DNA of 64,000 nucleotides from Ferrimonas gelatinilytica (GCF_039544205.1 NZ_BAABLF010000006.1:124001-188000), one strand, 5' to 3'; positions 51,161 through 62,400 are shown, numbered from the stretch's first letter. Program-made: numbers and translations. Notes: a model not told the origin generated them from the letters alone.

Positions 51161-52243
51161 ATGAAACGGAGTGTAGTGGCACTGGCGGTGCTGGCGTTAG
51201 CGGGATGTAGCACCCCGCTTGAACGTCGCCAGGCTGGCGGCGGTTTTGATTACCTGGAACAGAACTCGGGTAACCCCCTGGTGGTACCGGCGGGATTGGA
51301 AACCCCTCGAACCAGCAGAGAATTTGATATCCCGGCGCTGGGTGACCAGGCGGATCCTGAGTTGGTCGGTCCACGACTGGACGTGCGTCCGCCCCTTCAG
51401 GTGCTGCCGCTGGCCCCGGGAACCCGGATCCAGGACGGAACGGATACCGTTACCATCCTGATCGAGAGCAACGATGATGATGTGGCCCTGGCCGACGAGA
51501 TCCAGCAGACCCTGCTGGGGTTCCTGGGGCAGCGTGGCATCGGTGTCGCTGACGCCAACGGCGGCGTGATCACCACCGACTGGATCGAGCAGACCGAAGT
51601 GGTAGAGCGCTCCTGGTGGCGCGACAAGGAGTACCAGCTTCGTCAGCGCTACCGCTTCGATACTGTGGTCAAGGATCATGGCCGCACCGGCTCCATCGAG
51701 ATCACCCTGCTGGATCACGAAGAGCGTCTGGATGGCGTGGATGAAGATATCGTCCTGACCGATGCGGATCGTCGTCGCTATGCCATCGACATGCTCAACA
51801 GCGCCATCGCCTACATGGCGGAAGATCGTCAGGCCCGTGAGGCTGCTGACCAGATCGCCAACGGGCGTGGTTTCAATACCGAGCTGGGGCTGGATCCCGA
51901 GGACAATGCTGCCTTTATCGCCGATGGTGGGTTCGACGAGATCTGGACCCGCATGGGCAAAGTGTTGCCGGCCCTCGGTTTCGAGGTCCGGGACCTGGAT
52001 AAGACCCTGGCGACCTACTATGTCGAATACGATTCCAGCGGTGGTTTCTGGTCTTCACTCTGGAGTGACAGCGAGCGCCTCGACCTGGAGGAGGGCAGCT
52101 ACCAGGTGCGCCTTTTTGAGATGGGCGAGCGAACCGCCATCACCCTGATGGACAGCGATGCCGAACCCCTCTCTACGGAGCAGGTCACCGAGATCTACCA
52201 GATCGTCGAGCAGGCGATGGGCAAGGAGATGAGCGAGTTGTAA
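51161..52243 (+). CDS. bamC: Outer-membrane assembly lipoprotein BamC
   Basis: This lipoprotein is part of the BAM complex, which inserts beta-barrel proteins in the outer membrane. The 360 residues start with a lipoprotein signal (LAVLALAGCST), then an extended N-terminal segment that binds BamD. Two helix-grip domains follow (about 95-215 and 240-355). The segment WWRDKEYQLRQRYRFDTVV is typical. It is co-transcribed with dapA and closed by a strong terminator. Confidence 0.92.
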   Translation: MKRSVVALAVLALAGCSTPLERRQAGGGFDYLEQNSGNPLVVPAGLETPRTSREFDIPALGDQADPELVGPRLDVRPPLQVLPLAPGTRIQDGTDTVTILIESNDDDVALADEIQQTLLGFLGQRGIGVADANGGVITTDWIEQTEVVERSWWRDKEYQLRQRYRFDTVVKDHGRTGSIEITLLDHEERLDGVDEDIVLTDADRRRYAIDMLNSAIAYMAEDRQAREAADQIANGRGFNTELGLDPEDNAAFIADGGFDEIWTRMGKVLPALGFEVRDLDKTLATYYVEYDSSGGFWSSLWSDSERLDLEEGSYQVRLFEMGERTAITLMDSDAEPLSTEQVTEIYQIVEQAMGKEMSEL

Positions 52244-52260
52244 CCCTCCTCACCATGCTA

Positions 52261-52291
52261 AAAAAGGGCGGCCCTCGGGCCGCCCTTTTTT
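52261..52291 (+). terminator. Rho-independent terminator after bamC
   Basis: GGGCGGCCC (52266-52274) pairs with GGGCCGCCC (52277-52285), preceded by A5 and followed by T6. The two-base loop is tight, so the terminal pair probably opens. Confidence 0.92.
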
Positions 52292-52474
52292 CATACTTTG
52301 CCGGCCCGGAAGGGCAAAGATACGTCCTTGGATGCGGCAAAGGTTAACCGTTTGTTGCTGGCCCGTTGGTGCCCTGTTCAATGCTGTATCAGTGTGCTTC
52401 CAGTGGACACATTTTTGCCTACAACGGTGCCATCTTGGGATAGGATGTCGCCTCTTAAATTCAGAGGCCCACCC

Positions 52475-53563
52475 ATGTCAAAAAATACCCTGCTGCTTTG
52501 CCTGGCGCTGATCGTTGCAGCGGCGCTGTCCTACCCGTTGTTGGATCACGCCGAGAGTGATCCGAAGCGTACCGGTGCGTCGGCGGTAGAGGTGGAGACA
52601 GGAGTGGTTGACGGGGTGGTGCTGCCGGAGCGTCTCGCGCTGGTTTCCAATCTGGAGGCCTGGCAGACGGTCACCATTGCGCCGGAGGTCTCTGGCCGCC
52701 TGGTCCGCCTGATGGTGGACAGCGGTGATCGCGTCAGCGAAGGCCAGCTCCTTGCACGATTGGACGATAAGCAGCAACGGGCGCAACGAGACGAGACGCG
52801 GGCCTACCTTCAGGAAGCCAGGCGCCAACTGCAGGAGCGTCAGCGTCTGTCGGACAAGGGGGCGATCTCCGCCTCCGAACTGGCGGCGCAGGAGGCCGAG
52901 GTGGCGATGGCAGAGGCGCGCCTGCTCGGCGCCGAGGCGGAGCTGGAGAAACGCACCCTGGTGGCTCCGTTCGCCGGTGTCATCGGTCTGGTCAGCCATG
53001 CCCCCGGGGCCCATCTTACCAGTGGTGAGTCCCTGATGACGCTGGATGAACTTGAGCGGCTTCGACTCGATCTGGCGGTGCCCCAGCGCTACCTGACGGC
53101 CTTGCAATCGGGCCAGCAGGTTCAGGCCCAGATCGATACCTATCCCAACCGGCAGTTCGACGGCACCCTGATCGCGCTGGACAGTCGGGTCAACCCCGGT
53201 GACATGACGGTGGCGGCCCGATTCGAGTTTGCCAACGGGGCGGGACTGCTCAAGCCGGGGATGTTGACCCGCATCGACCTGGCTTTGCCTGCGACGCCCC
53301 GCCCGGTGATCCCGGTTCAGGCGATGGAGTACGCCGGCTCGGATCGCTTTGTTTACCGGGTGGACCAAGCCGGGGTGGCGCAGCGGACACAAATTGAGCC
53401 GGGGATCCGCCAGGGCAGCATGCTGGCGGTGGAGTCCGGCCTTTCCGTGGGGGACCGCATCGTGGTGAAGGGGCTGGTCAGCGTCAAGGATGGCCGCCCG
53501 GTGACCGAGGTGGGCGTCAGCGCCAGTCAATCCGGTGGCCGTCAGGGTGAGGCTGCCCGCTGA
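52475..53563 (+). CDS. RND efflux periplasmic adaptor, pump 1
   Basis: This 362-residue membrane fusion protein has an N-terminal anchor (NTLLLCLALIVAAALSYPLL), lipoyl halves (LVSNLEAWQTVTIAPEVSGRLVRLMVDSGDRVSEGQLLARLD and RTLVAPFAGVIGLVSHAPGAHL), a coiled-coil hairpin (about 85-140) and beta-barrel and proximal domains. ATG 52475 with GAGG at 52463-52466 gives a clean signal anchor. In-frame codons back to 52298 run into the bamC terminator region. Its stop shares a base with the RND pump start. No outer-membrane channel gene follows, so a TolC encoded elsewhere is presumably used. Confidence 0.92.
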   Translation: MSKNTLLLCLALIVAAALSYPLLDHAESDPKRTGASAVEVETGVVDGVVLPERLALVSNLEAWQTVTIAPEVSGRLVRLMVDSGDRVSEGQLLARLDDKQQRAQRDETRAYLQEARRQLQERQRLSDKGAISASELAAQEAEVAMAEARLLGAEAELEKRTLVAPFAGVIGLVSHAPGAHLTSGESLMTLDELERLRLDLAVPQRYLTALQSGQQVQAQIDTYPNRQFDGTLIALDSRVNPGDMTVAARFEFANGAGLLKPGMLTRIDLALPATPRPVIPVQAMEYAGSDRFVYRVDQAGVAQRTQIEPGIRQGSMLAVESGLSVGDRIVVKGLVSVKDGRPVTEVGVSASQSGGRQGEAAR

Positions 53564-56500
53564 TGCTACTGTCGGATCTGTCGGTGAAGCGCCCGGCCAT
53601 GGCGCTGGTGCTCTCCCTGCTGCTGACCCTTTTTGGCCTGGTTTCCTTCACTCAGTTGCCGGTGCGTGAGTTGCCGGATGTGGACCTGCCCATTGTCTCC
53701 ATCTCCGTTGCCTATCCCGGCGCCTCCCCCACGGTGATGGAGACCCAGATCACCAAGGTGATCGAGGACCAGCTTTCCGGGATCTCCGGTATCGATGAGA
53801 TCGAGTCTCAAAGCTTCACCGGCAACGCCCGTATCACGGTTAAGTTCGAGCTGGAGTGGAACGTGATGGAGGGGCTATCCGATGTTCGCGATGCGGTGGC
53901 CCGGGTTCAGGGGAGGCTGCCGGAGGATGCGGAGGAGCCGGTGGTGGTGAAGGCGAACATCGACGGTGATGCGGTGGTGCGACTCTCCCTGCGCAGCTCA
54001 GAGATGGACCGGGTCGAGCTGACCGACTACGCCGAGCGGGTGCTGCTGGATCGCCTTTCCCTGGTCAATGGCGTCAGCCAGGTACACCTTTACGGGGACC
54101 TGGAGCGGGTGATCTACCTGGAACTGGATCCCATCGCCATGGCCGGGCAGGGGATCACCGTGGCGATGGTGGAGAGCGCCCTCAATAACCAGAATATTGA
54201 GCTGCCCGCCGGCCAGATCCGCAACCGGGACCAGGTGATGTCGGTCCGCCTGGAGCGCCCCATGGGCCAAGTGGTGGATTTCGATCGTATCGTGGTCCGT
54301 TACGACCCCCAGGGTCGTCCGGTCTACCTGGCGGATGTGGCCCGCATCTATGACGGCGCTAAGGCGGAGACCTCCTCGTTCAAGAGTAATGGCCTCAATG
54401 CCCTGGGCTTTGCCATCAATGCCCAGTCCGATGCCAACCCCGTGGCGGTGGCAAAGGGGGTCCGTGATCTGGTCTCCTCGCTGCAGCCGACGCTGCCCGC
54501 TGGCATGGAGCTGGAGGTGGCGTTCGATAACACCGTCTTTATCGACCGCTCCATTAACGAGGTGTACCAGACCCTGTTCGTGACGGCCGGTCTGGTAGTG
54601 TTGATCCTCTACGTCTTCCTCGGCCAGGCCCGGGCAACCCTGATCCCCGCAGTGACGGTGCCGGTGTCGCTTATCGCCGCCTTCATGGTGGCCCAGTTCT
54701 CCGGGTTCTCTCTTAACCTGCTTACCCTGATGGCCCTGATCCTCGCCATCGGCCTGGTGGTGGATGATGCCATCGTGGTGGTGGAGAACATCTTCAAGCA
54801 CCTGGAGCGGGGCGAATCACCCCTGGTGGCGGCCTATCAAGGTACCCGCGAAGTAGGGTTCGCGGTGGTGGCCACCACCGCGGTGCTGGTGATGATCTTC
54901 CTGCCCATCGCCTTTGCCGGCGGCATGGTCGGCAAGTTCTTTACCGAGTTTGCCGTCACCCTCTCGGTGGCGGTGATCTTCTCCTCCCTGGTGGCCCTGA
55001 CCCTGACCCCGGTGATGGGCTCCTTCCTGCTCAAGGCCAATGTTCAGCCCGGCCGCTTCAACCTCTGGGTGAACCGTCAGTTTTCCGCCCTGGAGTCGCG
55101 TTACCGGCGCGCCCTCTCCCGGGTGTTGCGCTATGCCTGGAGCGGCCCGGTGATCATCCTGCTGGCGATCATCGCCGCCGCGCTGACCTTTCCGAAGATC
55201 CAGACGGAGATGGCCCCCAAGGAGGATCGCGGGGTGCTCTTTATCTACGTCAAGGGGCAGGAGGGCACCGCCTATGACCGCATGGTGAACAACATGGAGG
55301 CGATCGAGGCCAAGCTGCTGCCGTTGATGAGCGAGGAGGGGCCGCTGCAGGCGCTCAACTTCTCTACGCCCGCCTTTGGCCGCTCCGACTCCACCGGCTT
55401 TTTCGTCCTGCTGCTTAAGGATTGGGCCCAGCGGGCGGAGCACTCCGAACAGCTGCTGGCGCAGTTGCGGCGGGAGATGACCGGCTTCTCCGATGTGCGC
55501 CTGTTCCTCTTTGGCCCCGGCTTTGGCGGTGGCTCCGGGGATCCTATCCAGTTTGTGCTGGGGGGAGCGGATTACAGTGAGCTGGACAGCTGGGCCCACA
55601 AGATCATCGCTGCGGTGCAGGACAAGCCCCAGTTTGCGGATCTGGACACCAACTACTCCGAGGACAGCCCGGAGCTGCTGGTGCACACGGACCTGGACGC
55701 CGCAGCGCGGGCGGGGATCAGCCCACGGGAGATCGCCCACACCCTGGAAGCGGTGCTCGGGGGGATCAGCCGGACCACCTACGTTGACCGCGGGGAGGAG
55801 TACGATGTCTACCTGCGCGGCGCCCTGGATCGCTTCAACGACGCGTCGGATCTCTCCGCCATCTACCTGACCACCGCCGATGGCGATCGGATCAGCATGG
55901 CGGCCCTGGCCCGCTTCGAGGAGGTGGGCAGTGCCCGGGTGCTGCGCCGCTTCCAGCGCACCAAGGCGGTGACCATCACCGGCCAGGCGGCGGAAGGGCA
56001 CACCCTGGGGGAGGCGCTGATGACGCTGGAGCAAACCGCCCGGGCGATGCTGCCCCCCTACGTCACCATCGACTACGCCGGTGAATCTAAGGATCTGAAG
56101 AAGAACCAGGCGGACACCTTCCTGGTGTTTGGGCTGGCCCTGGTGGTGGCTTTCCTGGTGCTGGCGGCGCAGTTTGAAAGTTTCGTCAATCCGTTGGTGA
56201 TCATGCTGACGGTGCCGCTGGGGATCGCCGGGGCACTGCTGGGGCTGCTGTTGACCGGCGAGAGCCTCAACATCTACTCGCAGATCGGCATGATCATGCT
56301 GATTGGGATGGTCACCAAGAACGGAATTTTGATCGTTGAGTTCATCAACCAGTTGCGGGATCGCGGGGTGGCGTTTGAAGCGGCGATCCTGGAGGGGGCC
56401 TCCTCCCGTTTGCGCCCCATCCTGATGACCGCCTTCACCACCCTGTTTGGTGCCGTGCCCCTGCTGATCGCCAGCGGGGCCGGCGCCGAGAGCCGTTACG

Positions 56501-56664
56501 CCATCGGGGTGGTGATCTTTGCCGGCATGGCCCTGTCCACCCTGGTGACCCTGTTTGTGATCCCGGCGATGTATCGTCTGCTGGCGCGCAACAGCCACTC
56601 TCCGGAGCATCGTGCCCAGCAACTTGAAGCGGAGTTGGCGTCCGCCGCGGCGAAGCGTCTTTAA
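53563..56664 (+). CDS. RND-type efflux pump inner-membrane transporter, pump 1
   Basis: This 1033-residue proton-driven RND transporter has twelve membrane helices and two large periplasmic loops. Helix 4 carries the proton-relay pair in LILAIGLVVDDAIVVVENIF. The N-terminal LSVKRPAMALVLSLLLTLFGLVSFTQLPVRELPDVDLPIVSISVAYPGASP is typical of the HAE-1 family of drug pumps. The substrate range cannot be read from sequence. It is coupled to the adaptor by a one-base overlap and closed by a terminator, after which the second intergenic repeat copy begins. Confidence 0.94.
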   Translation: MLLSDLSVKRPAMALVLSLLLTLFGLVSFTQLPVRELPDVDLPIVSISVAYPGASPTVMETQITKVIEDQLSGISGIDEIESQSFTGNARITVKFELEWNVMEGLSDVRDAVARVQGRLPEDAEEPVVVKANIDGDAVVRLSLRSSEMDRVELTDYAERVLLDRLSLVNGVSQVHLYGDLERVIYLELDPIAMAGQGITVAMVESALNNQNIELPAGQIRNRDQVMSVRLERPMGQVVDFDRIVVRYDPQGRPVYLADVARIYDGAKAETSSFKSNGLNALGFAINAQSDANPVAVAKGVRDLVSSLQPTLPAGMELEVAFDNTVFIDRSINEVYQTLFVTAGLVVLILYVFLGQARATLIPAVTVPVSLIAAFMVAQFSGFSLNLLTLMALILAIGLVVDDAIVVVENIFKHLERGESPLVAAYQGTREVGFAVVATTAVLVMIFLPIAFAGGMVGKFFTEFAVTLSVAVIFSSLVALTLTPVMGSFLLKANVQPGRFNLWVNRQFSALESRYRRALSRVLRYAWSGPVIILLAIIAAALTFPKIQTEMAPKEDRGVLFIYVKGQEGTAYDRMVNNMEAIEAKLLPLMSEEGPLQALNFSTPAFGRSDSTGFFVLLLKDWAQRAEHSEQLLAQLRREMTGFSDVRLFLFGPGFGGGSGDPIQFVLGGADYSELDSWAHKIIAAVQDKPQFADLDTNYSEDSPELLVHTDLDAAARAGISPREIAHTLEAVLGGISRTTYVDRGEEYDVYLRGALDRFNDASDLSAIYLTTADGDRISMAALARFEEVGSARVLRRFQRTKAVTITGQAAEGHTLGEALMTLEQTARAMLPPYVTIDYAGESKDLKKNQADTFLVFGLALVVAFLVLAAQFESFVNPLVIMLTVPLGIAGALLGLLLTGESLNIYSQIGMIMLIGMVTKNGILIVEFINQLRDRGVAFEAAILEGASSRLRPILMTAFTTLFGAVPLLIASGAGAESRYAIGVVIFAGMALSTLVTLFVIPAMYRLLARNSHSPEHRAQQLEAELASAAAKRL

Positions 56665-56687
56665 CCGGCGGCGGCAAAACCTGCACA

Positions 56688-56722
56688 GGGCCCATCGGCG
56701 CACGCGGGGATGGGCCCTTTTT
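56688..56722 (+). terminator. Rho-independent terminator of RND operon 1
   Basis: GGGCCCATC (56688-56696) pairs with GATGGGCCC (56709-56717) over a 12-base loop, then TTTTT. Confidence 0.87.
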
Positions 56723-57254
56723 ATGGTTCTTCGCACATCTGCGGGGTGAATTCATGAGTGAGAGATGTCGATTTCTTCACTACGTAGCGTTATCGCGTTG
56801 CCGTGCAGGATGCACAAATGCCGCGAGCGTATGGATGCGCAGGAGCGGCCAACCAAAGGGGCGTCCCGCCCCCTTTCCTTTTCGTAAAGAACGGGCTCCT
56901 TGCCTCCGGTCGGTGCTATTCCTCGTTCTCACCCCGTACGGCCAAGGTATCGGCCAGAGTCGGCTTTACCGCTGCGCTATCTATGTTGCGCGATAAAGTC
57001 CTGCTTCGGCTTCCCTACCTTCGCGTTCAAGCCTTCGGCTTTCACCCATGCCTCCGCTGGCCTTTCGGGCCATTCAGGCCCTCTCCCTTGCCTTAACGGG
57101 ACTTCACTCGGGCACCTCTAAGTCGGCCTAAAAGCGGGTGGGCATTCGCCTTCGAGCCGTGAATGGTTAATGGCAACAGAGCCGCTATTTCAAACTGTCG
57201 AATACGAATCTATTCATCTGTCCCGAAAAATCTGCGAAGAGCCTTTTTATTTCA
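56718..57254 (+). repeat. Long intergenic repeat, copy 2
   Basis: This is the second copy of the element at 27491-28035, same orientation, again starting in the T-run of a terminator and ending with GCCTTTTTATT-like text. The invariant 63-base block lies at 56987-57049. Relative to copy 1, the loop of the AAAGGGGC hairpin reads GTCCC instead of TACTC while the stem is unchanged. Open frames of 73-97 codons cross it but show no coding constraint. Confidence 0.85.
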
Positions 57255-57381
57255 GTAATCCTGGCGGGCGTTTCGGTGCCGCCCGTTAGTGGGAATCCAA
57301 GGTTGGTGTTAAACGGGGAGGCTGGTAGTTTGTGCGCAGGGAATGGATCCCGTTCAGGCGAAAACACAAGGAGAAGCGCCA

Positions 57382-58218
57382 ATGCAAGGACGTAAACTGG
57401 GAGGCTTGCTGGGGGCCGCACTGCTGGTGCTGACCGGGTGTGAGGGCGGGGACAGCGACGAACTGGCCGGGATCGAGTTTGCCTCGCCGGCGCTGCAGCA
57501 GTGTTTCGATGACATCCGAACCGATTACGGGCTGACCGAGCTGTCGGACTACATCATGTTGCACTGCCAGGGCTACCCGGTCACCAGCTTGGGGGGGATA
57601 GAGGCGCTGCCCTACCTGGAGTCGGTGGCGTTCGACTCCGAGCATCTTGAGACCTTGGCCTTTAACGATAACCCCGGGATCTGGCAGGTGCTGCTGACCA
57701 CCCCGAACCTGACTCAGCTGGATCTTTCTGGCCTGCCTGATCTGGCGAACCTGATTGTCAGTGGCAGCACGCCGCTGACGTCCTTAGATCTGAGTGATAA
57801 CCCCCTACTGTCCCGGGTGTGGGTCGCTAAAACCGGCCTGACGACGCTGGATCTGTTTCAGCACGCCGAGTTAACGGAGCTGGTCGTGGAGAAAAACCCC
57901 GCCCTGACTACCCTGACACTGGGGCAGAGCCCGGAATTGGCCGGCCTCTGGGGGAGCGAAAATGCCTTGACCCACCTGGCGCTGTCCGGATTGCCGAAGC
58001 TGGAGATCTTGAGTGTCTCTTTCAATCAGCTGACGGAGCTGGATGTGGCCGCCAACACCGAGTTGGAGGCGCTGCTGGCCAGTTTCAACCAGCTCCAGAC
58101 CATCAACCTGGACAGCAACGCCCAGTTGCAGATGCTGACGTTGCTGGAAAATCCCCTGAGCGATGAAACGCGCGCCTACCTCGATAGTCTGGGTTGGAAG
58201 GCCGATCAGGACTATTGA
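57382..58218 (+). CDS. Leucine-rich-repeat lipoprotein
   Basis: This 278-residue lipoprotein has a signal LLGAALLVLTGC with acyl Cys near residue 20. About nine degenerate leucine-rich repeats of roughly 20-23 residues follow, for example LTQLDLSGLPDLANLIVSG, LTSLDLSDNPLLSRVWVAK and LTELDVAANTELEALLASF. Such repeats usually make protein-protein contacts at the cell surface or periplasm. ATG 57382 with AAGGAGA before it is preferred over an ATG 13 codons upstream. It stands alone between two RND operons, next to the repeat element, and I cannot assign a partner. Confidence 0.8.
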   Translation: MQGRKLGGLLGAALLVLTGCEGGDSDELAGIEFASPALQQCFDDIRTDYGLTELSDYIMLHCQGYPVTSLGGIEALPYLESVAFDSEHLETLAFNDNPGIWQVLLTTPNLTQLDLSGLPDLANLIVSGSTPLTSLDLSDNPLLSRVWVAKTGLTTLDLFQHAELTELVVEKNPALTTLTLGQSPELAGLWGSENALTHLALSGLPKLEILSVSFNQLTELDVAANTELEALLASFNQLQTINLDSNAQLQMLTLLENPLSDETRAYLDSLGWKADQDY

Positions 58219-58418
58219 ACCGGAATGAAGTTTGCCTCGGTGTTCGGGTTCGGCCGTTTGTCGTGAACCAGCCGGGGAGTGTGGCCGTAGAAGGAACGCT
58301 GACCGCCCTGCAACTGGGCAGCATTCGGCACCTTAAATGTAAGATCTTGTAAATCATGTTGTTATGAAGTAGCCACAACGTAAACTAGGTCGCAATCCGT
58401 AGACCAGAGCAAGGGATA

Positions 58419-59495
58419 ATGAAGAAAACACTCACCGCAGGGATGGTACTGGTGACGGCGCTGGGCGCCGGCATCTGGTACAAAGAGCAGTCGAAGTCGG
58501 GTCAGATGGTGCAGCGACCCGCCGCCAGGGTACCGCTTGTGGTCGCCGCAACGGCCAGAACGGCGCCGGTTCGCTGGGAGGTGGAGGCGCTGGGCACCGT
58601 TCGGGCCCGGGAGTCTGTGATCCTCTCTGCCAAGGTGACGGAGAGCGTGCAGGCCGTGCATTTTGAAGATGGTCAGCACGTGAAACAGGGCCAGCTTCTG
58701 GTTACCCTGAGGGATGCGGAGCAGCAGGCAAAACTTCGCGCTGCCCGGGCCAACTTGGTGGAACAGGAACGAGAGTTCAACCGCATCGAGGGGCTGGTGA
58801 GGGCAAAAACCATCCCCAGCAACGAGCTGGATCGGATCCTGACCGACATCGATATCGCCCGTGCTCAGGAGGCCCAGTACCAGGCAGAGCTCGACGCTCG
58901 TTATGTCCGTGCCCCCTTCTCCGGTGTGTTGGGTTTTCGCCAGATCAGCCCTGGGGCCCTGGTGACCCCGGGCACCGCCATCGCGACCCTGGATGACTTG
59001 GCGGTGGTCAAACTGGATTTCACCGTGCCCGAACGCTTCCTCAACCAATTGATGCCCGGTAAGAGCATTGAGGGACGGGCCGCGGCTTTCCCCGATGAGC
59101 GCTTCATCGGCACTGTGGTCAGTGTCGACAGCCGGCTGGACCCGGAAACCCGTGCGGTGGTGGTCCGGGCCGAGGTGCCCAACCCTGAGCTGAAGTTGCG
59201 CCCGGGGATGCTGGTGGTGCTCGATCTTATCGCCGAGCAGCGTGAGGGACTGGTGGTCCCGGAAGAGGCAATCATCCCGCTGCAACGGGACCAGTTCCTT
59301 TATGTCATCAATGAGAATAACGTGGTGGAGCAGCGGCAGGTCACCCTGGGGCTGCGCAGTCGTGGTAGCGTTGAGATCCTCGCGGGTCTTGCGGATGGCG
59401 AGCGGGTGATCATTCGTGGGATCCAGAAGGTGCGACCGGGCCAGACCGTCGAGGTCCAGGAGCGTGAGCGCTTTACCCACCTGGAGGCCAGCTGA
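58419..59495 (+). CDS. RND efflux periplasmic adaptor, pump 2
   Basis: This 358-residue adaptor has an N-terminal anchor (LTAGMVLVTALGAGIWYKEQ), lipoyl halves (ALGTVRARESVILSAKVTESVQAVHFEDGQHVKQGQLLVTL and ARYVRAPFSGVLGFRQISPGALVTPG), a short coiled-coil hairpin and barrel domains. It resembles the MexC/AcrA-like group with the LRPGML signature near the C-terminus. Its stop and the pump start share one base. The 200 bases upstream hold no obvious operator. Confidence 0.92.
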   Translation: MKKTLTAGMVLVTALGAGIWYKEQSKSGQMVQRPAARVPLVVAATARTAPVRWEVEALGTVRARESVILSAKVTESVQAVHFEDGQHVKQGQLLVTLRDAEQQAKLRAARANLVEQEREFNRIEGLVRAKTIPSNELDRILTDIDIARAQEAQYQAELDARYVRAPFSGVLGFRQISPGALVTPGTAIATLDDLAVVKLDFTVPERFLNQLMPGKSIEGRAAAFPDERFIGTVVSVDSRLDPETRAVVVRAEVPNPELKLRPGMLVVLDLIAEQREGLVVPEEAIIPLQRDQFLYVINENNVVEQRQVTLGLRSRGSVEILAGLADGERVIIRGIQKVRPGQTVEVQERERFTHLEAS

Positions 59496-62400
59496 TGCTG
59501 TTGACAGATCTCTCGGTCAAACGGCCGGTGATGGCCTCGGTGATCAGCCTGCTGTTGATCGCCTTCGGCCTGGTCTCCTTCGATAAACTGCCCCTGCGGG
59601 AGTATCCCAACATCGATCCGCCTGTGGTGGAGATCAGCACCAGCTATCGTGGCGCCTCAGCGGCGGTGGTGGAGAGTAAAATCACTCGTCTGGTGGAGGA
59701 TCGCATCTCCGGGGTGGAGGGGATCCGCAACATCAGCTCCTCAAGCCAGGCGGGCCGCTCCTCGGTTAATCTGGAGTTCAGTGTCGGCCGTGACATCGAT
59801 GCGGCGGCCAACGATGTCCGTGATCGCGTCTCCCAGATCCTCGATGACCTGCCGGAGGAGGCGGAACCGCCGGAGGTGCAGAAGGCATCCGGCAGCTCCG
59901 AGGTGATCATGTGGCTCAACCTGGTGTCAGACCGCCTCGATACCCTGCAACTGACGGACTACGCCCGTCGCTACCTGGTGGACCGCTTCAGTGTCATCGA
60001 TGGTGTCGCCAACGTCCGTGTCGGCGGGGGCAAGGTCTACGCGGTTCGAGTTTGGGTGGACCGCCAGCGACTCGCGGCCCGAGGCCTGACGGTCACCGAC
60101 ATTGAAGATGCGTTGCGGGCGGATAACGTTGAACTGCCCGCCGGGTCGATCGAGTCGGAAAGTCGCCTCTTCTCCGTTCGCGTGCAGCGCAGCTTCATCC
60201 ATCCGGACGATTTCGCCAAGCTGGTGATCGGCGCCGGGGCCGATGGTCACCTGATCCGCCTCGGTGAGGTGGCCCGGGTGGAGCTCGACAGTGAAGAGGA
60301 GCGGATCGCCTTTCGTGGTAACACTCAGGACATGATCGGTCTTGGGATCACCCGCCAGTCCACCGCCAACACCTTGGAGGTGTCCCGCCAGGTTCACACC
60401 CTGGTGGACGAGCTCAACCGCAGCCTGCCCGAGGGGATGGAGATCAAGCGCTCCTACGACTCCTCGGTCTTTATCCAGGCCTCCATCGACGAGGTGTACC
60501 GCACCCTCTTTATCGCCATGGCCCTGGTGGTGGTGGTGATCTACCTGTTCCTCGGCAGCGTTCGGGCAATGTTGATCCCTGCCATCACAGTGCCCGTGTC
60601 CCTGATCGGAACCTTCATTATCCTCTACGCGCTGGGCTTCTCCATCAACCTGCTGACCCTGCTGGCGTTGATCCTGGCGATCGGCATGGTGGTGGATGAC
60701 GCCATCGTGATGCTGGAGAACATCCACAGTCGGATCGAGCAGGGTGAGCCGCCCCTCAAAGCCGCTTTCCTCGGTGCCCGCCAGGTGGGGTTTGCCATCG
60801 TTGCCACCACCCTGGTGCTGGTGGCGGTGTTCCTGCCCATCGGTTTCCTGGAGGGGGACTTGGGTAAGCTGTTCCGTGAGTTCTCCATCGCCATGAGTGC
60901 GGCGGTGATACTCTCCTCGCTGGTGGCCCTGACCCTGAGCCCGATGATGGGGTCAAAAATCCTCAAGCCGGTTGATAACGAGACCTGGCTGGTGAAGAAG
61001 ATCGACGCCGGGGTGGAGCGCTTGCGCCGGGTTTACAAAGCGGCGCTGGCGGCCTGGATCCAGAGACCCTACCTGGTGGTGGTCGTTCTTGTCACCGCTT
61101 TAGGGGGCAGCGGCTGGCTGTTCGCCAAGCTGCCCTCGGAGTTCGCCCCCAAGGAGGACCGCGGCTCTTTGTTCCTGATCGTCAACGGCCCACAGGGGGC
61201 CACCTATGACTTCATCAAGCCCTACATGGACGAAGTGGAGCATCGGCTGATGCCCCTGGTGGAGGCGGGTGAGATCAAGCGTCTGCTGATCCGAGCTCCC
61301 CGGAGCTTCGGCCGCACCGAGGACTTCTCTGGCGGGATGGCGATCATCGTACTGGAGGACTGGTCCGAGCGTCGCAGCGCTTTCGAGATCATCAACGACA
61401 TCCGCAGCCGTTTGTCGGATCTCTCCGGCGTGCAGGCGTTTCCCATCATGCGCCAGGCGTTCGGTCGTGGGGTCGGCAAGCCGGTGCAGTTCGTCATTGG
61501 CGGCGGCAGCTACGAGGAGCTGGCGCAGTGGCGGGATCTAATCCTGGCGGAAGCCGCCAACAACCCAGGCCTGGTCGGCCTGGATCACGACTACAAGGAG
61601 ACGCAGCCGCAGCTCAGGGTGGTGATCGATCGTGAGCGGGCCGGGGATCTTGGGGTCTCCATCCGCGCCATCGGCCGTACCCTGGAGACCATGCTCGGCT
61701 CCCGCCTGGTGACCACCTTCGAACAACGGGGGGAGGAGTATGACGTTATTATCGAGGGGCAAAGAGACAGGCAAAATACCGCCGCCGACCTGGCCAGCCT
61801 CTATGTCCGCTCCCATCGAAGCGGTGAGCTGATCCCGCTCTCCAACCTGGTGAGCGTGGAGGAGTTTGCCGATGCGCCAACACTGAATCGCTACAACCGG
61901 GTCCGGGCGATCACCCTGGAGGCCAACCTGGCGGATGGGTATACCCTGGGCGAGGCGCTGGACTACCTAAACGGGCTGGTGGACAGGCTCCTGCCCGCCG
62001 ATGCGTTGGTCAGCTATAAAGGGTCGTCCCTGGATCACCAGGAGTCCGGTGGCTCCATCGGCTTCGTCTTTGCGTTGGCGCTGGTGGTGGTGTTTCTGGT
62101 GCTGGCGGCCCAGTTTGAGAGCTACGTCCACCCTGTGGTGATCATGCTCACGGTACCTTTGGCCACTTTCGGGGCGCTGCTGGGACTCTACTTCACCGAT
62201 CAAAGCCTCAATATCTACTCCCAGATCGGCATCATCATGTTGGTGGGGCTGGCGGCCAAGAACGGGATCCTTATCGTGGAGTTTGCCAACCAGCTGCGTG
62301 ACCGGGGCGTCGACTTTGACCAGGCGATCATCGATGCCGCCGGTGCCCGTTTGCGTCCCATCCTGATGACCGGGATCACCACCGCCGCCGGCGCGGTACC

